DNA from: Polyporus tsugae
Lineage: Eukaryota; Basidiomycota; Agaricomycetes; Polyporales; Polyporaceae
Direction of reading: 5' to 3'
Length of the DNA: 64,000 bases
Assembly: GCA_024305745.1 (NCBI GenBank)
Contig: JAHRBS010000001.1
Span: 248,001 to 312,000 of the forward strand
Made by a program: the position numbers and the translations under genes. Under the pieces are notes generated by a model. That model saw only the letters and a program-made list of their open reading frames with translations. It did no database searches and was not told where the DNA came from. Below, one piece after another: positions 33,669 to 46,072 of the stretch. Position 1 is the first letter of the stretch. The number at the start of each line of letters is the position of its first letter.

Positions 33669-34032
33669 GGGAACTTGTTTGATGGTGGCGTCCAAAAGAA
33701 TCTCGCCCAGAGAAGCAGCAGAAGGGAGTACAATATTATTAGGCGACCTAGTACAGTACAGTACAGCGAGTGCGAGAGGGTGGAGGGTAGAGTACGGAGT
33801 CAAGCTTATATGTTCAACGTTACCGCTACTTCATATGCATGCAGTGCCGCGGCGCGCGATCGTGGGCGTTGGGCGCCTCCCTGACTGCGCCGCGGTCACC
33901 GAGCGGCTGTGACCTCCTTTATCGTCGACACAGGTTCGGACTCCCAGTCGGGCGAGCTAGTCCACAGCAATGGGGTTTCCGGTATATGTACGTGGCAAGG
34001 ACACCCGGCGCTATTCCTACAGATGAACTGAC
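33669..34032. other. Intergenic, no gene supported
   Basis: Promoter region of the minus-strand orphan gene, containing a short GTACA repeat near 33751-33766. Confidence 0.4.
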
Positions 34033-34995
34033 CTGTCGAAAGCGGTTTACCGCCAATTTGACGACGAACACGACGTCAAACGGGGTCCATGGTATCTAAT
34101 CAACTGGGAGTGGACCGTATACCGCCACTTGCAAACAGTTTCGGCTATCCCTATCATCTGCGAGCGTTACATCGACGAAGGCATCTGTGGCCCGTGGGAG
34201 CATGGTTCTGCATCGAGTGTTCTGTTTTTCCGATATATTTGAAACAGCCGGTGAGCGATAATGGTGCATCACTTGTAAGTAGCTCATTGACTCTCTGCAG
34301 ATGATTTTCCAGCCTTTAAGGACTTGCCGTATGCCAGCACTGCGTGGTGCGCTACAAAACTGGTACGCTTCTTCTGTTTAGTACTCCGAACTGCTTTTCT
34401 TTAATCTGTTTTAAGATCCGCGCTCTACGTCTAGCTCACCGGGCTGCTGTTCTCCATCAAGACATCCATCCTGGCAACGTTGGACTCGCGATGTGCGCAC
34501 CTTTAGCGGCCTTTCCTAGGACGCATCAGGAAGCATTGGATTCGGTGGAGAACAACTTCAAGGTAATCCAGCCGGCCTTCATTGACTGGCAGTGGGCGAC
34601 CATAAATGGCTATCATCCACTGCAATCAATACCTTCAACGGCAGTGCTGTCGTACGCTTCTGATCGGACGCTACGCCACAAAGGTAACATTGCGACGATG
34701 AGATATGATTACTTGCTGATCAAACCGAATTTCAGCATATATCCCAGCTGACGATCTGCAGGCTCTGGCCTATACCCTCATAGCCATCAGGCTTATGAGG
34801 CCCCCACCTTGGCACAACCCCGTTTCTCGCTACAACCGGATGGTTGGCGACGTAGAGGGTATCATCCGAATGATCCGCATTCGGGACAAGTTTCTACGTG
34901 GTCTGCGTTTGAGTATTATTGCTGGACATACGGTCATAGAGACGTCACTGTTGGACTTTGTGGAGTATACTAGGGGCCTGAAGGTGGGAGAGTAG
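34033..34995 (+). pseudogene. Kinase-like (PKL-fold) gene remnant
   Basis: Readable pieces in kinase order: an N-lobe part at 34033-34253 (LSKAVYRQFDDEH, then TVYRHLQTVSAIPII), ending in a TGA; an exon at about 34301-34362 (FPAFKDLPYASTAW); the catalytic loop exon at about 34416-34683 (HQDIHPGN, then FIDWQWA, equivalents of HxDxxxxN and the metal-binding Asp); and a last exon at about 34762-34995 (DDLQALAYTLIAIRL). HQDIHPGN is closer to aminoglycoside-phosphotransferase-like kinases than to classical protein kinases. No convincing start exon is visible and the first piece hits a stop, so I call it a remnant; a gene with undetected introns is possible. Confidence 0.5.
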
Positions 34996-35980
34996 ATAGA
35001 CTATCGCAAGTGGGAGGATGTATTTGAGCGTGATAGTTGATCCAAAAGATAACATCATGATGTCACTTTCATTGGACAAGCACCTGCTGAAATTTCGCTG
35101 AAACCTTGGCCACCATGCTCGTTGATGCCCAGAACGGTGCCTCTTGGTTGTGTTCCAACTTGTTCATGGTGTTCTCAGTTGCTCATGTATGTCGGATTGC
35201 GCTGAGGATCCATCAGTAAGTATACCTGAGGGCCCCAGAACCACGTGTTACAAACTTGGGATGGCGCGTTGGACCACGGTCTCATATGAATTTCAAGTTG
35301 GCGAGGTGGAGCTAGGGGCACACTCCATCAGTTGGCGGGCATGAGCTCGCTCGCGGGGGCATCCACTGTCTCGTACATCACGACAACGAAACAAATGCTC
35401 CTTGCTGCGGCGCTGCTTGTCACTGAGCGTCCGAACCTGCCATATGCGGAACCCCGGGTGGCTGTTGCGCACTGCTCGGACTCGGAGTCGTAGCTTGCCT
35501 CTGCTCGTCATTGTCACTGCTACGGCGGCCGTCCGGCAACCTCGCTCCATGCGTTCAGAAGTCTACTGGTCATCTCTGATCTTCCGTACGCTACCACCCT
35601 GCTCAACCTCCCCTCAACATGGCCGGTCTCTCGACGACAACTAGTCAAACCTCCGTTCTCGAGTCGAGGACTCGGACATCCAAGCGCGTTCATCGCCTCT
35701 CGTCCTGGATCTATACGCACCTGTGCTCTGGTGAAAGAGGTGCAAGTGCTGTGGATATGAACGATGACCTGGTGCGTGCGCCAAGTTCCTAACTATGACC
35801 TGTCACACTGAGGTCTTCAAGCCAACCATACCTCTGTCGATCGCTCTCTCTGGTGCTCGCTCGACTTCTATACTCCAGTATTCCAGCCTGCTAACCTGCG
35901 GGTTGCTTTGAGTTAGCTGCATCGTGACAATAAAGTATTCACCAATGGGAGTCATAAGGCATAAGGAAGCGAGATTAAAT
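34996..35980. other. Intergenic with a possible truncated first exon
   Basis: No complete gene. An ATG at 35621 (plus strand) opens about 51 codons (MAGLSTTTSQTSVLESR...) ending at a plausible GTGCGT donor, but no downstream exon was found. It could be a first exon cut off by the arrestin duplication. The duplicated block begins at about 35938. Confidence 0.35.
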
Positions 35981-37509
35981 TCATCCATCTTTCTCATCCA
36001 AATCCCAGTCCCGAGAGTCTGCGTCCCAGTACGCGCTGCGATGAAGCATTGAGTCAGCAAAGAGAACTAACTAATCCGAACAAGAAATACATACGGAGGA
36101 AGATCCAACGGTGGCGGCATAGAATCCGAGTCCGACTCCCCCTTCGCAATCGGCTTGTCGATGCCAGAGGTAACCTTCACAGGCACCTCCAACTTCAACG
36201 AGTTCCCGATTCCCGGGAACGGAACTTTCACAACGAGCTCGTACTGAGGGGCTCACTTAGTCCACCGCAGGAGGATTAAAAAAAAACCAAAAGGCATACG
36301 CACGTTGCACTCGATGTTGTGCACCGCGAACGTCGGGGGGCAGTTCAGCCGGAACATCGACCGGAACGTCGCGCGCTGTACCCACGAGCCCTTCGCGTCC
36401 GTGTCCACACCCTTCGTCGACCCCACACGCTTCTCGTCCTGGTCCGAGTCGACGACGAGTGCGCGCTCGACCGGGGCCCACTCCTTCTCGGGGAGCTCCG
36501 ACTCGACTGGGGCGGGGCCGCCCGCCCTCTCGTCCTCGCGCTCCCGCTTTTGCCAGAGGAACACCGCGACGTCGCCGCTCGGAGAGGCGTGCATGAACTT
36601 GGCGCGGAGCTTCACCCTGCGGTGGAGCGCGAACTCTAGCTCATCCGCGCTCTGCGGGACGGGCGGGAACACGGGCTTGCCGGGGTTGGACGCGTCCTGT
36701 TCACGGCGTGCCTGGGGCGGGGTCGTGGTCGTGATCGCGATGGTGTATGGGATGTCAGAGAAGAGAGGGAGGACTGGTATATCGGGGAGGGAGAGCTAGA
36801 AGCGAAGCACCATCAGCACTGTAAGTAAGTAGTGCGCGTACTGGCACGAGCGGTCTTGAGAGACTCACCTCGACGTGCACCTGCGAATAGTCGCCCCAGA
36901 GCCCGCGGCGGATGCTGTCCCCCTTGGCGAACGACCTCCATCCGTGCGTGGCGTGCTCGGCCCTGAGCGCCGCGCCGAGCTCGTCCCTCGGGAGCACGGC
37001 GAGCGGCACGCAGTGGCGCTTGTTCAAGGCCAGGAAGCCCTTGCGCACGCCGACAGCGGTGAGCGAGTAGCGGACGTTGCCCGACTGGCCGAAGCCGCTG
37101 TAATGGAAGGAGGGCGGGAGCGACTCGGGGAGCGTGAACGCGAACGGGACCCGGAGCGTGTCGGAGCCCGGAGATGGGTACACGCCGCTGCCGCGGGTCC
37201 AGAGCGAGGTGTCTTCGTGTGTGAGGCGGACCGTCTCGTGCAGCGTCACCTTGTCGCGGTGGATCATTCTGTGGGTAGATGTCGTGCCCAAATGTCAGCG
37301 CGATCTGTGATCGGGGTCGAAGTGGCTGTAGTCCGGGATGCTTACGTGCGGGAGGTGCCCCGGAGGCGCACCTGGACCTCTTCGATGTTCTCTTCTCGCA
37401 GCTGGCGGAAGTCGATTGCGACCTCGCCCTCGATGGTGTTCCCGGCTGCATAGATCGCTGGGGGAATGTAGACGGTCAACGCAGAGGTCGCTGTGATGCC
37501 GGATAACAT
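35981..37509 (-). CDS. Arrestin-like protein (intact copy)
   Basis: Exons 37509-37346, 37268-36869, 36795-36304, 36243-36095 and 36035-35981 give 419 aa with all phases consistent. The N-lobe has the arrestin beta-sandwich pattern: LTVYIPPAIYAAGNTIEGEV, then a conserved GDSIRRGLWGDYS block. The C-lobe has VKLRAKFMHASPSGDVAVF and the strand pair VVKVPFPGIGNSLKLEVPVKV. It ends in PPLDLPPAYWDADSRDWD, where PPAYW is a PY-like motif typical of alpha-arrestins that recruit Nedd4-type ubiquitin ligases (family knowledge). Likely role: cytosolic adaptor for ubiquitination and endocytosis of membrane transporters. The start is the first ATG in frame with exon 1. A broken copy lies at 31.2-32.5 kb. Confidence 0.85.
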
Positions 37510-39383
37510 GTAGTTGTGCGTCCAGGTGTACGAAGTGTTGAACGTTGAGCAGGCGCAACCTGTCGATACTTATACATCACGATACCCCGGGATCAACCGG
37601 GCGAGCTGCCAGGTAGCCCCAGTGGCGTCGTCCACGCCGAGTCATCTGTCACCAGACCAGGGAGAATGAAGACGACGGCAGTGGCAACACCAGGACAGCA
37701 TTAAACTGCGGAGTCCGGGCCATTGTGTCGATCATCTTGAAGAGCGGTGTATGGCACCGCTCTCCCTGAGCGGCGACTTATATGGTGAGCCTCGAGGCAT
37801 CAGTGCGCATATATCGTCAGTCCGTATTTCCTGCATGGAATCTCTTGTCAGACGTACTTAAGCTTTGAATGCAAGTGACGTGGTGGTACAGAGGGAGGCC
37901 ACCACTGGAGACGCACCACAAGAAGTAATTAGCGCTGAATCGAGATAACGCACCTACGAAACGCATAGAAAATGGCGTAGTACACATAAGGTAGGCCCAA
38001 TGCAGATTCCACCCCTATCACGTGATAATCACGTGCTCGACGCCGCCTTTTCCTCCCTGCCCCCGCCTGCGCCCTGGCAAAAAAAATCCGGGGAATGTCG
38101 CAAGGAGGCCCCAGGGATATGTTGACGAAATTTAGAAGTCGAATCAAACCCAAGGGAGGGAGGGAGAAGGGTTGGGGGCGGGCGGGGACAGGTGTGTCAC
38201 GGCGTCACAAGGGGCGGAATCTGCATTGGGCCTACCTTACCGCCAAATCGCTTTACGGCAGAGCTCGATCCGACGAGTCATACTAACCCTCTTCCGCGAT
38301 GCTTTCCCGCGATGTCAGGACAGCGGACCCCCTCCGGTCCCGCGAAACCAGTCGACAGTGGCATGGCACACGACCGTGACGGACAGCAGACGATCACCAT
38401 TTCAAGGGAAGATCTATAGATCTATGCTAGCAGACTACATATACTACACTACGTACAACCGAGCGGGACCGAGCCGAGAGCCGAACCGAAACTGAAGCTG
38501 ACCATACTGCGAAAGAGATGGAGGTGGAGAAGATGCTAGAGATGGGAACACTGGCATATAAGTATGAACACGGCGTAGTACTAATCCGTCCGGATGGGTA
38601 CCAACGTCCAGGGTGCGTGATGCGCGAGCTAGCGTGCATGTGCGCAGTGTGTGTGCGCGTGTGCGAGTACGCATGTATGCGAGCGAGTACGTGCGGGTAT
38701 ATCATGTAGAGATACAATCCTGATGTGGATAAAGCAGCAGCGAAACGAGACGAGACGGGGGAACGGGGTGCGCGATGTAGACTCCTTGAGATGAGATGCG
38801 GGGATGCTGGGGTGATGCGATGGAGACAGAAGATAGGACGCGCAATGACGGCGGGATGAGGATACAGGTAGATATGGGGAGACAGAGACATAAACGATGT
38901 CACAAGCATGGGGGTCGGCGATGGAGTGCTGGGATGGTGATGGATGTGGCGGATCGACGTCGAGAGCTCGACAGCGAGTTGAACACAGAAACAGAAACAC
39001 TATGCGTGAAGTCCAGGGGGGCGGAAGGGGAAACTAAGGCGGACGTAAAAGCAAGATGCAAAAGCAAGACAACAACGTGTAAAACGGAGATGAAGGCGAG
39101 GAGAACGGAATCGGAAACGCGCAGAGAGGGAAGAATAATCAAATATGGAAAAAATAGATGAATATGAGATAAATAGTGTGTGGGTGGGTGTACATACACG
39201 GCGAACCCCACCACTCCAACATGAACGGAAGACGGCTGGCCAATTGGAACCCACAACGGAGACGGAGGCAAGGTGGGGACGGAGACGGCGGACCCGGGTA
39301 ACCAAGCGCGCACCCGAGGTATCCAAGGAGCCCAGCCCAGTCTTCCAAGCGTCGAAGACTCGAAGCCACTGTAACAGACAGGC
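37510..39383. other. Intergenic with a MITE-like inverted repeat
   Basis: No coding gene supported. Frames at 38427-39532 (minus) and 38796-39161 (plus) are biased low-complexity sequence. Includes the inverted repeat at 37987-38239 and the 3' UTR of the basic-protein gene. Confidence 0.45.
37987..38239. repeat. Inverted repeat with 30-bp arms, MITE-like
   Basis: Arms at 37987-38016 and 38210-38239 are reverse complements at 29 of 30 positions (start TAAGGTAGGCCC). The 193-bp interior carries TATCACGTGATAATCACGTG just inside the left arm and an A8 run. No clear target-site duplication is visible. Confidence 0.75.
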
Positions 39384-41209
39384 TCATGCCTTCCGCGAGG
39401 CCTTGCGCTTCCCACCACCAGCCGCCGCGGTCTTCCGCTTCTTCGCAGCCGGTGCCTTCCTCGAACTCGCCTTGCCCTTCGCGGTCTTCGCGGGCTCGCC
39501 ACCCTCCTCCTCCTCTTCGAGGTCAGCGCCATCGCCTTCGACCAGCTCGATCTCGACGGCCTTGCGCTTCCCCTTGCAGGGGGACGCCTCGATCTCGGCG
39601 TCGACGACCGTGCCCTCCTCGCTCGGATACCCCCCGTCGCTCACCGCCGTGCTGCTCCCGCGCGAGCCCGAGCGGTTGCGCTTCACCTCCCGGCTCTGGC
39701 TCTCCGGGGTCTCCGGAAGTGCGGGTTCGGCAGACGGAAGCGGCGTGTCGAGCGCGGAGAGCGGGGTGGACACGAGCGAGCACGGACCGGGCGGTGCGGG
39801 TTTTCGGCGTGCGCGCGTCGAGCGGCGTGTCGGAGTTGGGGACGCGGTCGCGTCATTCGCAATCGACGGGGGAGGCGAAGACGAGCAAGAGAGCGCGGCG
39901 GGCGGCAAGAGGTCACCAGACGCAACGGACGGGAGCTCGAGCATCAGCCCGATGGCCTGCAGGACCGGCGTCGTGGCGATGAACTCCTGCTTCACGTCCC
40001 GAGTGACAGCTCCGTCCAGCCCGGAGATAGCGTGGGCTAGCGCCTCAACGACGCCCGCGGCCCCGGACGAGAACAGCAAGGACGAGGAGGCCTGCTCCTC
40101 GTCTGCCTCTTCCGCGGCCGCAGCCGCGAGGACGGCCTGTGCGGCCTTGGCTTTCTGGGACGCGCGGGTGGTGCGGACGCGCTTGCGGGGCTTCTCGGGC
40201 TCCTCGTCCATAGGCTGGGTGCTTGCGTTGTTTGCGGTGGCCTTGCGCTTGCGGAGGGTCATGCCGCCCGCCTTCTTCTGGGGCACGACCTGGGCGGGGA
40301 CGTAGAGCGACTGGAGGCCCTCGAGGGCCCAGGTGTTCTCCTGGATACCCATCCAGCCGACGCTGGACGAGACCGGACACGGCCGGAGTTCTGCAAATGC
40401 AAAGGCGCAAATATGAGTTCATTTCTTCGGGAACCAATGGCAAGCACGGTGAGACGGAGCGTATGCGTGTGCGCATACGGCGCGCAGCGGGATCGAGGGA
40501 TGCGAAAACGGGAAGGTTCGTGTGGGAATGACGTACGGAGGACGGAGTCGACGACCTGCGCGGTGCGCTCGAGGACGTTCTTGGCCCAGAAGGCGAAGTG
40601 TGCGGGGTGCTTCGGGTGGTTCATGACCTTGAGCGCCGCGAGAACGAAGATGGCCTCCTTCTGTGCCTGGGTGAGCTTCGGGACTTCTGCGGCGTACAGG
40701 CGTGCGGTGTGCGAGGGGAAGAGCTGGAACTGCTGGCTGATGACGTTAGAGACGGTGAGGGTGGCGGCGATGCCGGCGTGATGTGCGACCCAGTAGGTGA
40801 GCTGGTAGGGTGCGTGCTGCGGTAGCACCGTGGTGTCAGGGGAGGGAAGGGAAGCGGCAGCTGAGGCTGGGGTAGATGCGGATGAGGGGGTGGGTTTGTT
40901 GGCGTGGCGAGGGATGATGCGGGCGAGGGCCTCGATGTATGTGTTGACGAGCGGATGGTTGTCGGTCAAGTGACCGGAGGCGAGGACGCCGGGACAAACC
41001 TCGCGGAGATCGGGAAGAGGGTACTTGTCATATGCGCGGGAGGGAGGGGCGAGGACGGTGGATTTGGGTGTGGAGGGCCGGCCGCGGGCGAAGGACTCAT
41101 GGCGGGCAGAGGAAATCGGGTAGTCGGGGTATGCTTGGGTGAGAGCGCACCTGCCATCGTCGCCGAGGGCGAATGTGAAGCGAGTGTCCATGGTCGTGAA
41201 GAGAGACAT
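39384..41209 (-). CDS. Basic, probably nuclear protein of unknown function
   Basis: Two exons, 41209-40537 and 40390-39384, give 559 aa (phase 1 junction, intron 146 nt). The N-terminal 225 residues look globular and helical (LTDNHPLVNTYIEALARII, then LTQAQKEAIFVLAALKVM and FAFWAKNVLERTAQVVDSVL). The C-terminal half is disordered: basic clusters (RKRVRTTRAS, TRRSTRARRKP, APAAKKRKTAAAGG) alternate with Ser/Pro and a Glu run. Several clusters fit nuclear localisation signals and the tail resembles histone-H1-like DNA-binding tails (inference). The family is not recognised. Start: MSLFTTMDTRF, the first ATG of the open exon. The GC-rich 5' flank contains a G17 tract. Confidence 0.7.
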
Positions 41210-41371
41210 GGCGGGTGGTCGCCGCCCGTAGGGACGTGTAGGAGGATGGGACGAGGATAGTGAGTGAGACGACCAAGTAGAGCGAGCGGTGACGGATGTG
41301 GCGGCAATCGGGCCAAGCACAGGAATGTAGGGGCGCGGATGGCGGGTGATCCGGATCGGGGGTCCAGGTGT

Positions 41372-41388
41372 GGGGGGGGGGGGGGGGG
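41372..41388 (+). repeat. G17 homopolymer
   Basis: Seventeen consecutive G on the plus strand in the promoter flank of the basic-protein gene. Confidence 0.9.
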
Positions 41389-43919
41389 CGGGACGATGAG
41401 CGTCGGGCGGGAGGGGGCGGGCGACGGGAAGGAAGGGCAAGTGGAGAAAGGAGCAGGGCGCGGGTTCGAGGGGAGATATATACCTGTCGCGGGCAAAGCG
41501 AGGATGGGCTGACACAAAGTCCGCCTGCCTTTCGTCCGCACACGCCCCCGATCCTCCAGCTGCCTTTTCCGGCTCTCTTCTCGCCTTCGTCCCGCGTGCG
41601 TGGCCCAGTCCCCCGCCCGCCTGCCTGCCTTCTGCGCCTCCGTGTCGCCCGTCTTCCACCGCATTTGGTACTCTTTCTGCCCTCGCCCTTTTTCCGCGGT
41701 GTTAGCTGGCTTGCAAACGGTATCTGTTCGCGGACAAGGAGCCCGCGCGATTGCAACCAGGCCTGGCGTACGCGAAGCGCCAATCGGGAGGCTAGATCTG
41801 CACATCTAATCTTATCGGGCCGATCTGACCTCCCTAAGACTCCCTTCCGCGCGTCCACCGACGCTCGCCTGCCTCGAGGGCGACTCGTGCGCGACTCGTG
41901 CGCCTCCTCCTTTCTCTCCTTGTCCCCCGTGCCACCGATCATCGATTCTCTCCCCCCGTCCTCGTCCACAAGGCCACCCCAAGCCACTCCGGATGTCACA
42001 AAGGCTCACAAAGGGCTTCACTACGAAATCCGCGCGGGAGGCTTCCCAGCATACAGCCGCCCGAATCGGGTCCTCGATCGACCGGTGACGTCAATCAATC
42101 TAGGTCGCCGGCCTCCGTCGTCGCCGCCGGTTCTTGTCGCCCTCTTCCAACGCCGGGATCCTGGGACTAGTACTCGACATCGTTTGCTGCTCTCTCTTGC
42201 CGTGCACAACCCGCACGTTCAACGGCAGTCCCTCGGTGCGCAGGCCTCACCATCTCATCGCGGTTCATCTACATCAATATTGTTTCTCCCTGAGCTTCGG
42301 ACAACGTGTCGGAAGCGGCCTCATCGATCAGCGTACATACCCTCCGCCCATAGCATCCTCCTCAGCAGACAGGTCACTCCCACCCGGTCATGTGCGACGG
42401 CTCCTTTACTCTACGTTTGCTGATGGTATGTCCTTTTTCGCTCTACGTTTAACTGATGGTGCAGCCGCTGCAGGCACGAGCATCCTTATCACACATTATC
42501 TTCACAGGACTGTCGATTATCGGCACACAGTCCCTGAGCTGCGAGCGATCGTCCCGAACAGCGAGACGATGACCCATAGCTGGCAGGTCGATTATGGTCA
42601 GTGTGCGTCGATCCCTCACACTCTCTTGTCCGCGGTCCGACGGCGCGAAGGCGCCGAACAGTAACTTCGGAGGAACTCTCTTCAAAGTCTGTTCGCACAC
42701 ACACTTCGTCCTCGTCACGGCGTATCCTCGCAGGCATATAGGCAGTCTACCGCAGATACGGACGAATGCACGCACACCGTGCGCACTTCTACTGCCACTC
42801 CAAAGGTGCCACATTCGGACCATTCACTCTGTTTTCCGCCTGCAAGCCGACGAGCTTTCGACGGTGGCACACAAACTCGGAAGATGCGGGTTTATCGCGG
42901 ACAAGTGCGCTCTTCACACCTCCAGGAAAGTATTCCCCGCATGGTACGTTGTCCTACGCAGGCAGGCGACGCAATCACGAGACCGCGTTATGGCTACTTG
43001 TAGTTTAGATCGACCAACCGGGGTCTACCCAGATGGATCTCATCATCTTGACGATCTCATATCTATAGCAGCCTACTTAAGTACTTGCTGACTGTCTTAC
43101 AGAGCACCTTCGCTTGGCTGGCTTAGGGATCGCAATGAAACAGCCTTCGTCAGGTATCAATGAACGTCACTCAGGGCAAGATGAAAGCACTCAGTACAAA
43201 ATGAACGTGACGTTGCGATCTGCCACATGATCGAAGCAGCTGGTACCGTACAGTACTATCACAGTTGCTGCAACACACGTTTGCAATGGTACCGGCATGT
43301 CACAGACACTTTCCGTAGATGTCCTGACCCACACCTTGGTGCCCAACGGCCACCTCAATCCCCAGTCACCAGAGGCCGCGCAAGCGTTGCTATGACGAAG
43401 TTCAAGCCGTGCATGTAGATTGTCCGAGGGTCTTGACCAGCCGTTCATGGTCCGCGCACGCATCGTGCTCAATCTCCAGGCTTCGCCTGAAACTCGACCC
43501 AGGTCTCCAGAAAATATCGTCGTACATACGAGTTCGCAGCACGAGTGTATGCCAAGTAAATCGACGTGGTATGTAGTAGGAAAGTTGCCGCCCGACGGTC
43601 AATGTCACGGTCTGTTGCTTGGGTATAATCATACAACGTGTGTTGTCGACACCCGTTTTTGCAACTCGAAATGCTAACGCAGCTAATCGCCGCCGTCCGG
43701 CACCGTTCATGGTAATAGGCACATATCTGCGACCGAGGAACTGAATGTATGGGTGGGCGTTACAGTGGAGTGAGCGGTTGGGGCGGATGGTCAACGTCAA
43801 CTACGGGTAGCTCGTATTACGGCATTGTTATTTCTGTACTCCTGCAGATGCCTGGCGGAGATTTTGAGACATTTTGGTCGCGCGTCACTGTGTAACGGGG
43901 TGTATGCTAGTCAACTTGC

Positions 43920-43936
43920 GGGGGGGGGGGGGGGGG
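43920..43936 (+). repeat. G17 homopolymer
   Basis: Second run of exactly seventeen G. Confidence 0.9.
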
Positions 43937-46072
43937 TATGTTTCTAAGAATGTTTCATTCCGAGGACGACATTGAAGGCACAAAAATCCGGGCATGGCGG
44001 CGAGACGTTCATATGCAGCGTTGCATGCACCAAGCCTGAGCTTCCCGTCTGTCGAGATCAGCGTGCTACGTCATTGGCATACAGGGTTCCCTAGAATTCT
44101 AAGGCGAACCCGGCCGAAAAAGAGACGGAACCGAACCGACCAACGTCGAACTTGCAACCACAAACGACGACGAGGCGACGGCGACTAGGAAGTAGACGCA
44201 GATGCATGGTACATTTTAGTCAGGGAGCTTCGGAGGCAACGAGATCGACGGGCTGGGCGTCGGCGTCGGGGTTGTCCACCAACGTGCGTCCTCGGACGAG
44301 GATCTGAAGTGTAGAGAAGCCGGATGATGGTGGACTAAGATGGGACGCGAGAGTCGACGCCGGGGCCGCGCCGAGACGTTGAGGGGCCAGAGTCGCTGAG
44401 TATCACACAGGCCGAGGGCACGCGTCGCGCTTGAGCTACTCGGCGACAAATCCGAGGGCGACGGGGTTTATCTGGAGGCCGGAGACGTCCTTTTGCGCAG
44501 CCTCGAGCGCCGTGTTGGACTTGGCGAGGCGGCCGTGAGCTCACCGACCCCAGCGTCACGTCGACGGTCCGGCGAGTAGCTTTGCGGGAGGGATCCCATC
44601 CGAGTCCCGTTCACGAGTGGATAAAGATTGGTTGTTCAAGTACATATGGAGGCAGAGATGTCGTAGTTGTCTGCGTGGGGACCACAAGGACTGGACCAGC
44701 CTCGGGCTACCTTCCGAATGACCTCCGACTCGGAACAGAGCGTCTCCACCTCGTACTGGCCGACAACGGATCGAAGGCTTAGCAGGGGCCAAGTACTTGG
44801 GGAAAAGATAAGAGGCCGACCTGGAGTAAACGACGCTGACCGAGACCCTCGTCCAATGGCGGCTCCGAGGCCTGTTTGGCCCCGACCTCCCCTTCCAGCC
44901 TCTGACACATGGCCCGCCAACGGCCAATCTCGAGCCCAGCATCCGCCTGTCGATTTCCGGATAGGTTCAACTGCCCTCCTCCTTGGTTACGGCGGGGTCC
45001 TGAGGGGCGCATAAAGTGACCAGCACGACGCATCGTGCATCAGCGCCGACAAAAGTGAGGCACGCACCGCAATTTATAATAGCGACATACTCGCTCGAAA
45101 CGCCATCCGCCCCAGTCTCCTTTCCATGCACTGAAACCGCTAGTTTTTCCATGGACGTCTCGAACATGTCCCTTTCGCACGAGTATCGAAGGCGCCAGTT
45201 TGGAGGGTCGGGTCGCGGCTTCGTTTCCTCCACTCTAGAGGAGGTATTGCTGTTCTGGGTCGCAACGAGGCTGCTAAGAGCTGATATTGAGGCCTGAAGA
45301 ACCGCAGAGATCGAAACATGAGTTGGTGGCAAGCAGTTCGAGGTCGGCCGCCCCAAAAGTCCAGCTTCTGGTGGGGTCACGGGGTCGTTGTGTTCACGAG
45401 GCGAGGACAGTCGAACGCAAGTCGACCTAAACCGAATGTTCATATAATGCAAAGAGGAATCCTCAATGCTTCCATGGGTGAGTTTGACCCTTCTGGGCGG
45501 ATTGTGAGCTGGGTTAGCGAACTAGTTGGGGTCCGGGGAGACGTCAAGGTCGAGGAACATCAGAGCGCATGAGCCAATGGGAATGTGAACCGGGATCTCC
45601 CGACACATCTCAGAGCGGCGCCAACCGACAACGTCCAAAATTGCAGTGGCATATTGCACGTATATCTTTGCGTACTATATCAATGACTAGCTACTAGTCT
45701 TCAAGCTTCAAAGCTTCAAGCTCAAGCAGTGAGTCCCTGTACTCCGCGAGGAAGTTTGGCCAATGACGTGTGCCTGGACAGTAACGGCACTCGGTGCGTC
45801 TGAGTTGCTCTGACATCATCAAGTACCAGAGCGCCCGTTTTGGTCTCTCTCAGCTCGTCCCAGATTCTTCTTCTGTTCGTGTCCCCGACATGTATATATC
45901 ATCGGGCATGTTATTCTTTATTCAGGTTCTTCCCCACCACCACAGTCTGCGCTCGACGACTCTCGACGACCCCTCAGCTCGAACCCGTTTCCTCTTCCAT
46001 ACTACTAGCAGATGACGGAACCCACACAATCAACCTTCAACATATTACAGCTTCCTCAAGATCTGCAACTCT

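Larger units (their letters stand above)
41210..46011. other. 4.8-kb region without a supportable gene
   Basis: Many open frames exist because of GC-rich composition (for example 41368-42423 on plus, right next to the basic-protein promoter), but none shows domains, paralogs or a consistent exon chain. Near 44550-44460 on the minus strand a short frame reads LAKSNTALEAAQKDVSGLQI to a stop and may be the tail of a decayed coiled-coil gene. Two G17 tracts bracket part of the region. It looks like gene-poor sequence with decayed remnants. Confidence 0.4.

Noticed and set aside
38427..39532. Overlapping minus-strand open frames
   Set aside because: Low-complexity Ser/Arg/His-rich translations, partly the 3' flank of the basic-protein gene; no conserved motif.
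41368..42423. 351-codon plus-strand open frame
   Set aside because: It starts inside a G17 tract in the 5' flank of the divergent basic-protein gene. Composition is Pro/Arg/Ser-biased as expected from GC-rich noncoding DNA; no domain or splice pattern.
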